Origin: Paenibacillus sp. FSL H8-0332
Lineage (GTDB): Bacteria > Bacillota > Bacilli > Paenibacillales > Paenibacillaceae
Direction: 5' to 3'
Assembly (NCBI RefSeq): GCF_037963835.1
Contig: NZ_CP150145.1
Coordinates: 2,294,001 to 2,358,000 of the forward strand
Length of the DNA: 64,000 nt
Within the stretch, counting starts at the first letter, position 1, and each line of letters starts with the position of its first letter. A program made the translations under genes and the position numbers. Of this stretch, positions 7,754 through 18,300 are shown piece after piece. The notes below the pieces were generated by a model that worked only from the letters and a program-made list of their open reading frames with translations, searched no databases and had not been told where the DNA came from.

Positions 7754-9471
7754 ACGAGCTGGCGATTTTGTCCAAGGCCATGATAGCAGAGCGTAAGGAT
7801 ATTCTGCTTTCGATTCTGGGAGGGTTTATTGCCGGCGCAGCCGGTGTGGCCCTCTTCTCCGCAAGCGGGTATCTGATTTCACAGACGGTCTTTATGCCGC
7901 CGCTCTACACCCTTATCGTACTTACCGCGCTGGTCAAGCTGCTGGGTCTGCTCCGGGCGGCAAGCCGTTACGGGGAACGCCTGTATTCGCACAGAGCAAC
8001 CTTTTCCATGCTTAGCCGTTTGCGCACAGGCTTTTTTGCCCGGCTGATCCCGTTAACGCCCGGTATATTGAACAAGAACCGCAGTGGAGATCTGCTTGCG
8101 CGGATTGTCGGCGATGTAGAGAGCCTGCAGAATTATTTTTTGCGTGTCGCTTATCCGCCGGTTATCGTCATCACGGTGTTTCTGGCAACTATGGTGTTCA
8201 GTGCTTCTTATTCATTCTGGATGGCCTGCTTGTTTATAACAGGAATGCTGCTGACCGCATTGGTTGTACCGGGAATCGTATTGCTGGGCCAGCGGTCAAT
8301 ACACGGCCGCGTCCGTAAGCAGCGGGCGCTGCTGTCAACGGAGGTAACCGAGGTGTTGTATGGCTTCCGCGATCTGAAGGTGTACGGGCAATTGCCCCAG
8401 CGGGAACAGCAGCTCCAGGCGGCTTCGGCAGCACTGACAGCAGAGCAGCAGCGTGCAGCAGGCCATCTGCTGCGCGGACAGGCAATGCATACTTTTGTAA
8501 CCTTCTTTATTTCGTGGGGTGTACTGACGTTAGGTGCCTATCTAATTATGGAAGGTGCGCTGGCCGGAGTATTTCTAGCTATGCTTGTCATGGCCTCACA
8601 GACGGTGTTCGAAGAAGCTGCGGCCATGGCTACTTTACCTGCATATAAGCAAGACAGCGAGCACGCGGCCAAAAGGCTGACTGAAACCGTAATGCCTGCC
8701 GGTGACTTACCTGTGCAGCCGGGCCGCACTCTGGCGGCAGGAGATGCTGTTTCGGTGGAGCTGTCCGGCGTTACGTTCCAATATATCGATGAGTGGCGGC
8801 CCGCGCTGACAGAGGTGTCGCTGCAGCTCCCGGCAGGCTCCAGAACGGCCGTGGTCGGACCGAGCGGGTCCGGCAAATCAACCCTGATCGATTTGCTGCT
8901 CAAGCTGCGCACACCTGTATCCGGTGACATACTTCTAAACGGTGTTTCGGTACAAGAGCTGGATGAGACAGGCATTTGGGAAGCCTCTAATGTCGTATTA
9001 CAGCAAAGTCATTTTTTCCGTGGAACGGTCCGAGACAACCTGCTGCTGAATGGAGAAGAACAGTCTGACGAAGTATTATTAGAAGCTCTCGCGAAAGCCC
9101 AACTGCAGGATGTGGCATTAACCGATGTTGTATTCGAAAAAGGAGAGAACCTGTCCGACGGCGAGAAGCAGCGTTTGGCTCTGGCCCGGGTCATGCTCCG
9201 CAAAGGGCGGTTATGGCTGCTGGATGAACCGACATCTTCGCTGGATTATGTAACGGAAGAGCGCGTGTTAACCCATCTCTACGAACAGTCCGCCGGAGAT
9301 ACTTTACTGCTCATTTGCCACCGGCTTACCGGCCTGGAAGGTATGGACAGGATTATCGTCATGGAGCAAGGCAGGGTCATCGAAACAGGTTCATATGCGG
9401 AGCTAATGGAACAAAAGGGCTACTTGTACCGTATGAAGCAAATTGAGCTGCAAATGATTGGAGAGCTGTAG
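7750..9471 (+). CDS. cydC: thiol/haem ABC exporter, CydC-type subunit
   Basis: This 573-residue half-transporter is the partner of the preceding gene: a six-helix membrane domain, then an ATPase with Walker A GPSGSGKST and Walker B LWLLDEPTSSLD. The ABC signature reads LSDGEKQR, with Asp in place of the usual second Gly, so one of the two composite ATP sites of the heterodimer may be weakened. Such asymmetry is common in heterodimeric exporters. It overlaps cydD by 4 bases and is the last gene of the cyd operon, followed by a strong terminator. Confidence 0.92.
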   Translation: MNELAILSKAMIAERKDILLSILGGFIAGAAGVALFSASGYLISQTVFMPPLYTLIVLTALVKLLGLLRAASRYGERLYSHRATFSMLSRLRTGFFARLIPLTPGILNKNRSGDLLARIVGDVESLQNYFLRVAYPPVIVITVFLATMVFSASYSFWMACLFITGMLLTALVVPGIVLLGQRSIHGRVRKQRALLSTEVTEVLYGFRDLKVYGQLPQREQQLQAASAALTAEQQRAAGHLLRGQAMHTFVTFFISWGVLTLGAYLIMEGALAGVFLAMLVMASQTVFEEAAAMATLPAYKQDSEHAAKRLTETVMPAGDLPVQPGRTLAAGDAVSVELSGVTFQYIDEWRPALTEVSLQLPAGSRTAVVGPSGSGKSTLIDLLLKLRTPVSGDILLNGVSVQELDETGIWEASNVVLQQSHFFRGTVRDNLLLNGEEQSDEVLLEALAKAQLQDVALTDVVFEKGENLSDGEKQRLALARVMLRKGRLWLLDEPTSSLDYVTEERVLTHLYEQSAGDTLLLICHRLTGLEGMDRIIVMEQGRVIETGSYAELMEQKGYLYRMKQIELQMIGEL

Positions 9472-9542
9472 GCAGAAGGTCTCTATCGCGAGGCGATTAT
9501 TCATGAAATGATTCACAATGCGACCATCAATAGGGTTATGCT

Positions 9543-9567
9543 GCTCACCTCGAGGTGAGCTTTTTTT
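9543..9567 (+). terminator. intrinsic terminator after cydABCD
   Basis: GCTCACCTCGAGGTGAGC at 9543-9560 is a perfect palindrome followed by seven T at 9561-9567. It separates the cyd operon from the biosynthetic cluster. Confidence 0.93.
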
Positions 9568-9823
9568 GGTGAAGAAAGTCACATTTTAATTTTGGGATAT
9601 ATGCTATTTTTATCTTGTAAAATGTAAATATTACCTCATATACTAATTCGCCCTACTTTATTCCTATTCATCCCCTTTAATGGTAATAGTTAATTTTAAC
9701 CACTCTGAAGTCTACCAATCCCTTGTAAAATGCATGTTTATTCAAAAAAATACATATAGTTTAATGGAATTTTTTTGTTATTTACAGTTGTGAATGATAA
9801 GCATAGTAAAAGGAGCGAAAGGT
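9568..9823 (+). promoter_or_regulatory. AT-rich leader/promoter region of the PKS-NRPS cluster
   Basis: This 256-base gap after the cyd terminator is distinctly AT-rich and is the only sizeable non-coding stretch ahead of the 40-kb plus-strand cluster, so the main promoter is expected here. The 11-mer CTTGTAAAATG occurs twice, at 9614-9624 and 9722-9732. A TTGTAA at 9723-9728 could be a -35 box, but no matching -10 lies at 16-18 bases, so the exact promoter is unresolved. The ribosome site AAAGGAG (9808-9814) serves the start at 9824. Confidence 0.45.
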
Positions 9824-12800
9824 ATGAATAAGCAGACAGACAAGCTAGTGGCGATTGTGGGGATGGGCTGCAGATTCCCAGGGAGCGCAAATAATGTAGA
9901 ACAGTTCTGGGATATCTTGAAGTCAGGCAAGGATACAATTACAGATATTCCCGAGGATAGATGGAGTATTGAAGAATATTATCATCCTAACAAACAGGTA
10001 AAAGGAAAAAGCCACGCCAGGCGCGGAGGATTTATCGATAAGTTTGATCAATTTGATGCAAAGTTCTTTGGGATTAATGCCCGGGAGGCAGATCAGATCG
10101 ATCCGCAACAGAGACAAATGCTGGAGATTGTCTGGGAGGCGTTAGAAGACGCAGGAATTAAGCCCGGAAGTCTGAGCGGTTCCCGCACCGGTGTATTTAT
10201 CGGCGGATTTACTCTCGATTATAAAATCCTGCAATTTGCTGACGCTGCACAAATTGGAACCCATGCTGCAGTAGGAAGCATGATGACGATGTTATCGAAT
10301 AGAATCTCGTACATATACAATTTAATGGGTCCCTCTCTATCCATAGACACAGCCTGCTCGTCCTCCGTGGTTTCTGTTCATGAGGCCTGCAAAAGTCTGC
10401 ACAACGGTGAATGCGAGCTGGCCTTGGCAGGCGGCATGGAACTGATCTATGCCCCGGAGTATTTCATAGCTGAATCCAAAGGCGGATTCTTATCGGTGGA
10501 CGGAAGCTGCAAGACCTTCGACGCTGCTGCGAACGGTTATGTCAGGGGAGAAGGGGGCGGAATCCTTGTCCTTAAAAGTCTGGAAAAAGCGCTCGAAGAC
10601 GGCGACTATATATATGCCGTGATCAGAGAGAGCCTTGTGAACCAGGACGGAAAAACGAATGGCATTACGGTTCCTAACGGCGAATCCCAAAAGATGCTGC
10701 TGCAGGATGTATATGCAAGAGCAGGGATTGCCTCCGACCAAGTTCAGTATGTTGAATTGCATGGAACAGGAACAGCACTGGGTGATCCCATTGAAGTCAA
10801 TGCGGTCGGTGAGTTCTTTGGAGAGCACAGAACCGAGGATAACAGATGCATCATGGCCTCGGTCAAACCTAACATTGGGCATTTGGAGGCAGCCTCCGGC
10901 GTAGCATCGGTAATCAAGGCGGCGTGCATTCTTGATCGCAGACAGATTGTACCGCATATCGGGATGAAAGAGCTTAATCCTGAGCTTGATCTGGACAAGC
11001 TGAGGCTAAGAATTCCTTTAACCAATGAGAGCTGGCCGCAGGATGGCAAAGACGCCATCGTCGGTGTCAATTCGTTCGGGTTTGGTGGAACCAATGCGCA
11101 CGTGATTTTACAGGGAATAACGAGTGACAGAAAGTACGATGGAACAGTCAACGAAGAACTGCCTCAAGTATTAACCATCTCCGCAAAAACAGAGCAATCC
11201 TTAAAGGCTCTTGCCGAACAATACACTCAATTTTTGAATCAAACCGCCGAAAGCTTACCGGATATTTGTTATTCCGCACTTACCAAACGTGAGAAATTAC
11301 CGAAATCCCTTGTGTTATTCGGAGGGAATACACAGGAGATCATTCAGGGTCTGACAGATTATCAGCAGGATACTTTACCGCAGAATGTGGTTGTGGGGAA
11401 TGAGGGCAAAGACAAGAGACTGGTGTTTATTTTTACCGGCATGGGTCCTCAATGGTACGCGATGGGACGCGAGCTCTATCATGTGAATACGGTATTCCGC
11501 AATACGGTCGAGAAGTGCCACGCTGAGTTCTCCCGATACTTGTCCTGGTCATTGATGGATGAATTCCTGATTAATGAGGAACAATCCAGCATGCAGTTCA
11601 CCGAAGTCTCCCAGCCGTTGAATTTTACGGTGCAGGTGGCCTTGGTTGAGATGTGGAAGAGCATGGGGGTCGTCCCGGATCTGATTATCGGACACAGTGT
11701 GGGTGAAGTGGCAGGATTGTATGCTGCCGGTGTCTACAGTTTTGAAGATGCGGTCCGTATTTCGTATTACCGCAGTATGCTCCAGCAGCGGCTGACGGGT
11801 AAAGGCGGGATGCTTGCGGTTGCTTTGAATGAAGCGCAGGCCACAGAGCTGATTGCTGACAATAACGACAAAGTATCCATTGCGGCAATCAACAGCAATA
11901 CAAGCTTAACCCTGTCCGGAGATATGGGCTGCCTTACAGAGATCAGCAGCAAGCTTGAAGCTGACGGCGTGTTTAACAAGTTCTTAAGAGTAACGGTACC
12001 TTATCATAGCGTGTTTATGAACGAGATTAAGTCGGAGCTGCTGGAAGCCCTGCGCGATATTCATCCGCAACAAACCAAAATCAGAACGTATACCACCGGA
12101 AATGGCCAGCTGGCGGAAGGGCCGGAGCTGGATAATGAATACTGGTGGCTGAATGTATCCGGTTCCGTGTACTTTGCCAAGGCCATGGAACAGATTTTGG
12201 AGGAAGGCTATACCTGTTTTGTTGAGGTTGGCCCTCATCCGGTACTGGCGAATTCAGTAAGTGAGCTTGCGAGTGAGATGGATATAGAAGTCCTGATTTC
12301 GCCCTCCCTCCGCAGAAATGATCCGGAAATACCAAGAATGCTTAGAACCTTGTCTGAGCTATTCTGTGCAGGCTATGAAATTGACTGGTCCCGGATCTAC
12401 AGAGGAACCTTTAAGTATGTGAAGCTGCCGCATTATCAATGGGAGCATGAGAGGTTCTGGAAAGAATCCAAAGAGCATATGAAGAGACGCCTTGGACAGA
12501 AAGAGCATCCTTTTATCGGATACCGCAAGAACAGCGTGGTTCCTGTATGGGAAGCGGAAATCAATGATTATATTATGCCGTTCGTCTCAGACCATTGTGT
12601 AAATGGCAGTGTACTGCTGGCCGGGGCCCATTTCATTGAAGCCGCGTTCCAAATGCTCCGTGATTACAGCAAATTAAGCATTGATGAGGTGTATGGTTTA
12701 TATCATATCCACTTTAAAAGAGCGTTGTTCCTTGATGAGAACAATGCCGGCCACATGTCTATTAACTATGATTCGCAGCATGGTGTGGTGAAGATCGGAA

Positions 12801-15298
12801 GCCTGGCAGATGGCGATGTATCCAGAGCTACCGAGAATTTCCGCGGGGAATTTGTCAGAAAACAGACCTTGCGAGTCAACCGGACAGCCGATCTGGAGGC
12901 TCTTAAGCACAGTGCCAAGGAAATTCTGAATCAGGCGGAATGCTACGGGCTGCTGGAGAAAATGAATTTCACCTACGGCCCTATGTTCCAGGGGCTTAAG
13001 AAGGTATGGATTAATCATAATGAAGTGCTGGCTGAGATCTGCATGCTGGAGGAGTTAGGCATCCAGGACATGGATAATATCCTGCATCCGGCTATTCTTG
13101 ATGCTGCCTTTCAGTCGCTGCTCGTTAATCAATTTGATGAGCTGAGAGATCACGGACAAGTTGATATTAAGCTGCCGGATACGGTGGATTCTGTAGTCGT
13201 ATACGGTAACACATTCGGTCCATTGCGGGTCCGTTCTATAGTGAAGGAATCCAATAAGGAGTTCATTGCCGGGGATATTGAAATCTATGATGAGCAAGGA
13301 AACATTGTTGTCATGGTAGACAACTTTGTTGCCAGATCAGTAGAAAAAAGTCCGGAAGATGCCGTGCTTAGCGAGAAGAATCTGAAAGAATGGTTCTATG
13401 CCATAGACTGGAAGGCTCAGGAGATAGAGAACGATGAACAGCTGATCACGGCTCGTAATTCGTATACGAACTGGGTTGTGCTGTGTGATGCTTCCGGCAT
13501 GGGTGACAGGATTGCCGAGAACTTAAGCGGCAGAGGCTATAACTGCAAACGGTTCTACGCGGATTATCAGAATTCCGGCAACCAGGATGCAGGCAGTGTT
13601 ATTGTCAGCAATAATCAAGAGGATTATATCAAGCTGATTCAGCACATGGATCAAGAGCAGGAATACGGCATTATCCACCTGTGGGGTCTGGACATTACAA
13701 GTCATGATCAGATGGATACGGATGCTATTGAGGCTTCCAAGCAGAAGGCTGTCAACAGTATCCGCCATGTTATGAATACTTTGAATGAGCACTCCGTGAA
13801 ATATCGTACTTGGGCAGTTACCCAAGGGGCCGTCAGTGTTGACGGCAAAGAGTCAGTTGATGTCCTGCAGGGAGCGGCTATCGGTATGTGCAGAGTAATC
13901 AGCCACTCCGAGTGCATTGGAAGCTGGGGAGCGAGTATAGATATCGATCATCACCCCGCCTCTGTCGAACTTTTGATCAATGATCTGGAGAACTATACAC
14001 GTGAAGATCAACTGGCGTATAGAAACGGTATCCGTTATGTTGCCAGACTGGAGCATATCTACGATCTGGACGGGAACATCCCGGTAACTATGGCGGACAA
14101 TAAGATTTATCTGGTCACGGGTGCAATGGGCTCACTCGGGCAAATCACTGTGAATTGGATGTACGAGAAGGGAGCCAGACATTTTGTATTGGTGGGCCGT
14201 ACCCCGTTCCCTGGTAAAAAAGAAAGAAAAGGGATGGCTTCATCCCATAAGCTGTACAGCCAGGTGCAATTTATCAATGAGCTTGAACGGAAAGGCTGTA
14301 CCGTTGAAGTAGCCGCGCTGGACATCGCGGATGAAGCAGCAGTCAGGGAGCTTACGCATAGATTGATTCACGAAGAAACCATGCCGATCGGCGGTGTGGT
14401 CCATATTGCCGGTGTAGTCAAAGACAAATTAATGATGCAAATGGAGCAACATGAGTTCGATGAGGTCTATGACACCAAAGTTAAAGGCGCATGGTTATTG
14501 AATAAATATCTTGAAGAAGTTGAACTGGACTTTTTCATCATGTACTCTTCCACAGGATCGGTCGTTACGGCGGTTGGACAAGTGAATTATGCCGCAGCGA
14601 ATTCCTTTATGGATTCACTGGCCTGCTACCGCCGCAGTAAAGGCAAATCCGCCTTGAGTCTGGGCTGGGGACCATGGGGTGTAGGGATGGTTAAAGAAAA
14701 GAATTTGATTGATCATTATAAATATCAAAGAGGCATGAACCCGATCTACGCGGTCAATGGCATGCAGGCGCTGGAAAGAGTGTTCGGACAACAGCTATGC
14801 CATGCGGTAATCGGTGAAGCGGACTGGCCGCTTGCGCTTAATAATTATCCGGGCAAGCCTGCATTGTACAATCACCTCGCCGTGCAAAACGAAGATACTG
14901 CTGGGGACATGCAGGAGACCGACTTGTTCAGCATTCTGGCCAAAGCCTCCGGCATGGAAGAAAAATGTGCGGTTATCATGGATTTCTTCGCTGAGATCAT
15001 CGCTGAGACCATTCATGCCAAGAAGGAAGCAATTGTTCTTGATGAGCCGATCAGTTCGGTTGGAGTGGACTCCATTATAGCTGCAGAGATCAGAAATAAA
15101 ATAAATAAGAAATGCAGTATTAACATTTCCATTGTTGACCTTCTGGGCGGAATCAGTATTGCTGACCTGGCCGGGAAGCACTTCAATGACATCAACGACC
15201 TGATTATTGAAGACGAATCCGAAGCAGACCTGGAGGCTTTATTGAACCAGTTAGAGAATCTGACAGAAGAAGAGGCTGCGCTTCTACTATCTAAATAA
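9824..15298 (+). CDS. type I polyketide synthase, KS-AT-DH-KR-ACP
   Basis: This 1824-residue protein is a reducing PKS module. In order: ketosynthase (about 10-430) with Cys178 in DTACSSS, His313 in ELHGTGTALGDP and His353 in NIGHLEAASG; acyltransferase (about 520-820) with Ser625 in GHSVGE and a VPYHS specificity loop, close to malonyl types but not the classic HAFH; dehydratase (about 890-1170) with His924 and Asp1093 (LDAAFQ), where the usual proline of the HxxxGxxxxP motif is Ala; a structural KR half; ketoreductase (about 1425-1620) with GAMGSLG and Tyr1589; ACP with Ser1750 in GVDSII. No enoylreductase or loading domain is present. The VKD motif suggests a B-type KR. The single-module layout matches iterative partially reducing PKSs such as 6-MSA-type enzymes but also an ordinary first module. 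The start at 9824 is chosen by its AAAGGAG site. Confidence 0.95.
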   Translation: MNKQTDKLVAIVGMGCRFPGSANNVEQFWDILKSGKDTITDIPEDRWSIEEYYHPNKQVKGKSHARRGGFIDKFDQFDAKFFGINAREADQIDPQQRQMLEIVWEALEDAGIKPGSLSGSRTGVFIGGFTLDYKILQFADAAQIGTHAAVGSMMTMLSNRISYIYNLMGPSLSIDTACSSSVVSVHEACKSLHNGECELALAGGMELIYAPEYFIAESKGGFLSVDGSCKTFDAAANGYVRGEGGGILVLKSLEKALEDGDYIYAVIRESLVNQDGKTNGITVPNGESQKMLLQDVYARAGIASDQVQYVELHGTGTALGDPIEVNAVGEFFGEHRTEDNRCIMASVKPNIGHLEAASGVASVIKAACILDRRQIVPHIGMKELNPELDLDKLRLRIPLTNESWPQDGKDAIVGVNSFGFGGTNAHVILQGITSDRKYDGTVNEELPQVLTISAKTEQSLKALAEQYTQFLNQTAESLPDICYSALTKREKLPKSLVLFGGNTQEIIQGLTDYQQDTLPQNVVVGNEGKDKRLVFIFTGMGPQWYAMGRELYHVNTVFRNTVEKCHAEFSRYLSWSLMDEFLINEEQSSMQFTEVSQPLNFTVQVALVEMWKSMGVVPDLIIGHSVGEVAGLYAAGVYSFEDAVRISYYRSMLQQRLTGKGGMLAVALNEAQATELIADNNDKVSIAAINSNTSLTLSGDMGCLTEISSKLEADGVFNKFLRVTVPYHSVFMNEIKSELLEALRDIHPQQTKIRTYTTGNGQLAEGPELDNEYWWLNVSGSVYFAKAMEQILEEGYTCFVEVGPHPVLANSVSELASEMDIEVLISPSLRRNDPEIPRMLRTLSELFCAGYEIDWSRIYRGTFKYVKLPHYQWEHERFWKESKEHMKRRLGQKEHPFIGYRKNSVVPVWEAEINDYIMPFVSDHCVNGSVLLAGAHFIEAAFQMLRDYSKLSIDEVYGLYHIHFKRALFLDENNAGHMSINYDSQHGVVKIGSLADGDVSRATENFRGEFVRKQTLRVNRTADLEALKHSAKEILNQAECYGLLEKMNFTYGPMFQGLKKVWINHNEVLAEICMLEELGIQDMDNILHPAILDAAFQSLLVNQFDELRDHGQVDIKLPDTVDSVVVYGNTFGPLRVRSIVKESNKEFIAGDIEIYDEQGNIVVMVDNFVARSVEKSPEDAVLSEKNLKEWFYAIDWKAQEIENDEQLITARNSYTNWVVLCDASGMGDRIAENLSGRGYNCKRFYADYQNSGNQDAGSVIVSNNQEDYIKLIQHMDQEQEYGIIHLWGLDITSHDQMDTDAIEASKQKAVNSIRHVMNTLNEHSVKYRTWAVTQGAVSVDGKESVDVLQGAAIGMCRVISHSECIGSWGASIDIDHHPASVELLINDLENYTREDQLAYRNGIRYVARLEHIYDLDGNIPVTMADNKIYLVTGAMGSLGQITVNWMYEKGARHFVLVGRTPFPGKKERKGMASSHKLYSQVQFINELERKGCTVEVAALDIADEAAVRELTHRLIHEETMPIGGVVHIAGVVKDKLMMQMEQHEFDEVYDTKVKGAWLLNKYLEEVELDFFIMYSSTGSVVTAVGQVNYAAANSFMDSLACYRRSKGKSALSLGWGPWGVGMVKEKNLIDHYKYQRGMNPIYAVNGMQALERVFGQQLCHAVIGEADWPLALNNYPGKPALYNHLAVQNEDTAGDMQETDLFSILAKASGMEEKCAVIMDFFAEIIAETIHAKKEAIVLDEPISSVGVDSIIAAEIRNKINKKCSINISIVDLLGGISIADLAGKHFNDINDLIIEDESEADLEALLNQLENLTEEEAALLLSK

Positions 15299-15322
15299 AA
15301 ACAGAAAGGAGGATACAGAAGC

Positions 15323-18300
15323 ATGGAAATATCCGCCCAGAATGATGATCTTAGAGACCTCGATATTGCTATTATCGGGATGGACTGCCAGGTTCCGGGA
15401 GCAGATAATGTAATGCAGTATTGGGAGAATCTGTGCAACGGGACGGAGTCGCTTACCTTCTTCACCGATGAGGAGCTTCGGGCAGCAGGGATACCGGAAG
15501 AACTGCTCACCAATCCGGAGTACAGAAAGTGCGGCTTCAAAATAAATGATATTGAGCAATTTGATGCGGCGTTCTTTGGCTTCACGCCCAGGGAAGCAGC
15601 CCTGATGGACCCGCAGCAAAGAATTCTGCTTGAGAGCTCATGGCGGCTGATGGAAAGTGCCGGGTACCAATCGGACCAGTATGCAGGGAAGGTTGGCGTA
15701 TTTGTCGGGACGGGAACCAGCAAGTATTTATTGAAGAATATTATGTCCAGTATGGATCTGGATTCCACTCCCGAGATCAGACAAATATGGATTGGAAACG
15801 ATGTTCATTATGCTTCGACCATGATTTCCTACAAGCTGAATCTGAAGGGACCGAGCGTGAACGTGCAGACTGCATGTTCCACTTCCCTGACCGCCGTAGT
15901 TTTGGGCTGTCAGGCTCTGCTGAATTATCAGTGCGATATGGCCATTGCCGGAGGGAGCTCCCTGTCGCTTCCTCAGGATAGCGGTTATCTCTACATCAAA
16001 GGAGAGGTTCTTGCGGAAGACGGACATTGCCGGCCGTTTGATAAAGATTGCAGCGGTTCCTTAAGCGGCAGTGGAGTAGGAACCGTGCTGCTGAAAAGAT
16101 TAGAAGATGCTGTAAACGACCGGGATCATATCAGCGCTGTCATTAAGGGAGCCGCCTTTAACAATGACGGTTCGGCAAAGATTGGTTATTCGGCACCAAG
16201 CATTGAAGGTGAACGCAATGCGATCAAGAGCGCCCAGATACTAAGCGAGATAGATGAAGAAACGATTACTTATATTGAGACTCATGGAACAGCGACTCCC
16301 ATGGGGGACCCCATAGAGGTACAAGCACTTACAGAAGCTTTCTCAGAAGCCACGGACAAGCGGAATTTCTGCGCCCTGGGTGCAGTGAAAGCCAATATTG
16401 GACATCTGGATTCTGCAGCAGGTACGGCCGGGTTAATCAAAACCAGTCTGATGCTGCAGAAGCAGAAGCTTGTGCCCTGCATTAATTATAAAGAAACGAA
16501 TCCCAACATTGATTTGAAGAACTCCCCTTTCTATGTAAATACCCGTCTCAGTGACTGGAACCCGGATTGCCGGGTAAGAAGAGCAGGCGTCAGCTCGTTT
16601 GGCATTGGCGGTACCAATGTTCATGTAGTCTTGGAAGAAGCGATCGACACCCGCAAAGTCGAGAGCCATGAGCAATTCCAATTGCTGCTGCTGTCCGCAA
16701 AGACAAAGACCGCCTATGAAGAGGTGGCCGGACAACTGCTGGACTTTGTGCAAAATAATGAAGACATTGATTACCGGAATATCCTGTATACGATGAATAT
16801 CGGAAGAAAGAGACTGCCCTATCGAGGCGGTCTGGTCTGTAACAGCAGAGAAGATCTGATTCATAAATTGGGCGGCAGCCTTCCTGCGGTGAAATCTCCG
16901 AATGAGAACGAAAAGGAAATTGTGTTCCTGTTCCCGGGACAAGGCGTGCAGTATGTGAATATGACAAAACAACTGTACGATACGAAGCCTATATTCCGGC
17001 ATGAGCTGGATAAGTGCTTCGAGATCCTTCAGAAGCAGTGTAACTATGATTTAAGACAGCTTGTCTTTGCAGATCAAGCGGATGCTAGGGGTGAGGAGAC
17101 GCTCACAGAAACCCGGAATACGCAGGTTGCTCTATTTGCCGTTGAGTACTGCTTGGCCAAGACTTTGATGCATTGGGGAATCACTCCCAAAGCTCTGCTG
17201 GGGCATAGTGTCGGAGAGTACGTGGCTGCTTGTCTGGCCGGGGTGTTCTCACTCGAGGATGGGCTTAGATTAATGGTCATGCGGGGCCGGATCATCCAAA
17301 GTCTGCCGGCGGGCGAAATGCTGTATGTGAATATGAATGAGCAGGAAGCGCAGGCCTATATTAGCGGGAAGGTCTCACTGGCCTTGATTAATTCTGAGAA
17401 CCGGGTGGTATTGGCCGGGGATAGCGCAGCGCTGCAGGAAGTGGTCGAACAGATTACAGAGCATCGAGAGTACAGAATTCTTCACACCTCCCATGCTTTT
17501 CATTCCTATATGATGCAGGGTGCAGTTGAGGAGATGCTGAAGGTGCTCCAGACGGTGATGTTCAACAAGCCGATGATCCCGATCATGTCCAATGTCACGG
17601 GAGAGTGGCTGAAGCCGGAAGAGGCGATGAGTGCTGACTATTGGATACAGCATATGCTGGGCACCGTCAGATTTAAAGATGCTTCACTTCATTTGGCACA
17701 GAATAATTATAAATACTTCATCGAAGTGGGTCCGGGAAAAACTCTCTCTGTTTTTATGCAGGATAATTTGAAAGACTACGCGGAGTGCCTATTGTTCCAA
17801 ACGGTCCGCGGCGTTAAGAATACGATGAATGATAATAAATTTCTGGCGGAGTTCGTAAAGAAGGCCTGGATCAGCGGACTAACCATTGATTTTGCAAAAT
17901 ATTACGAAGATGAAGTCTTATTCAGAACCCCTTTGCCGACATATCCTTTTGAAAGGAAAAGACATTGGATTGAAGCTGGCAAGCAGAAGGCTTATGAAGC
18001 GGCTGGAAGCAACGACTGGGATAGGGAGCTTTCAGCAGACAGTGCTGTAGAAGCGGACACGATAGAGTATAACCGGCCGGATTTATCGGTGGAATATGAA
18101 CAGCCTGACAATGCGATTGAAGAGAGTATAGTGGAAATCCTCCAGGATATTATGGGGATTACGCCGATTGGAATCAACGATAACTTCTTTGAGCTTGGCG
18201 GACATTCTCTGATGATCACACAAGTCGTCCTGAGAATAAAGGAACTCTATGGGATTGAATTGCAGTTGAAACTGTTTATCGAAGCACCGACTGTCAAGAA

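Noticed and set aside
9723..9756. Promoter TTGTAA ... TACATA before the first PKS gene
   Set aside because: The spacing is 22 bases, too long for a sigma-A promoter.
12990..14100. Enoylreductase or C-methyltransferase between DH and KR of the first PKS
   Set aside because: No NADPH motif of ER type and no SAM motif is visible; the region reads as the structural half of the ketoreductase.
15013..15768. Minus-strand open frame of 251 codons across the junction of the two PKS genes
   Set aside because: It crosses two convincing genes and has low-complexity, serine-rich content typical of antisense translation.
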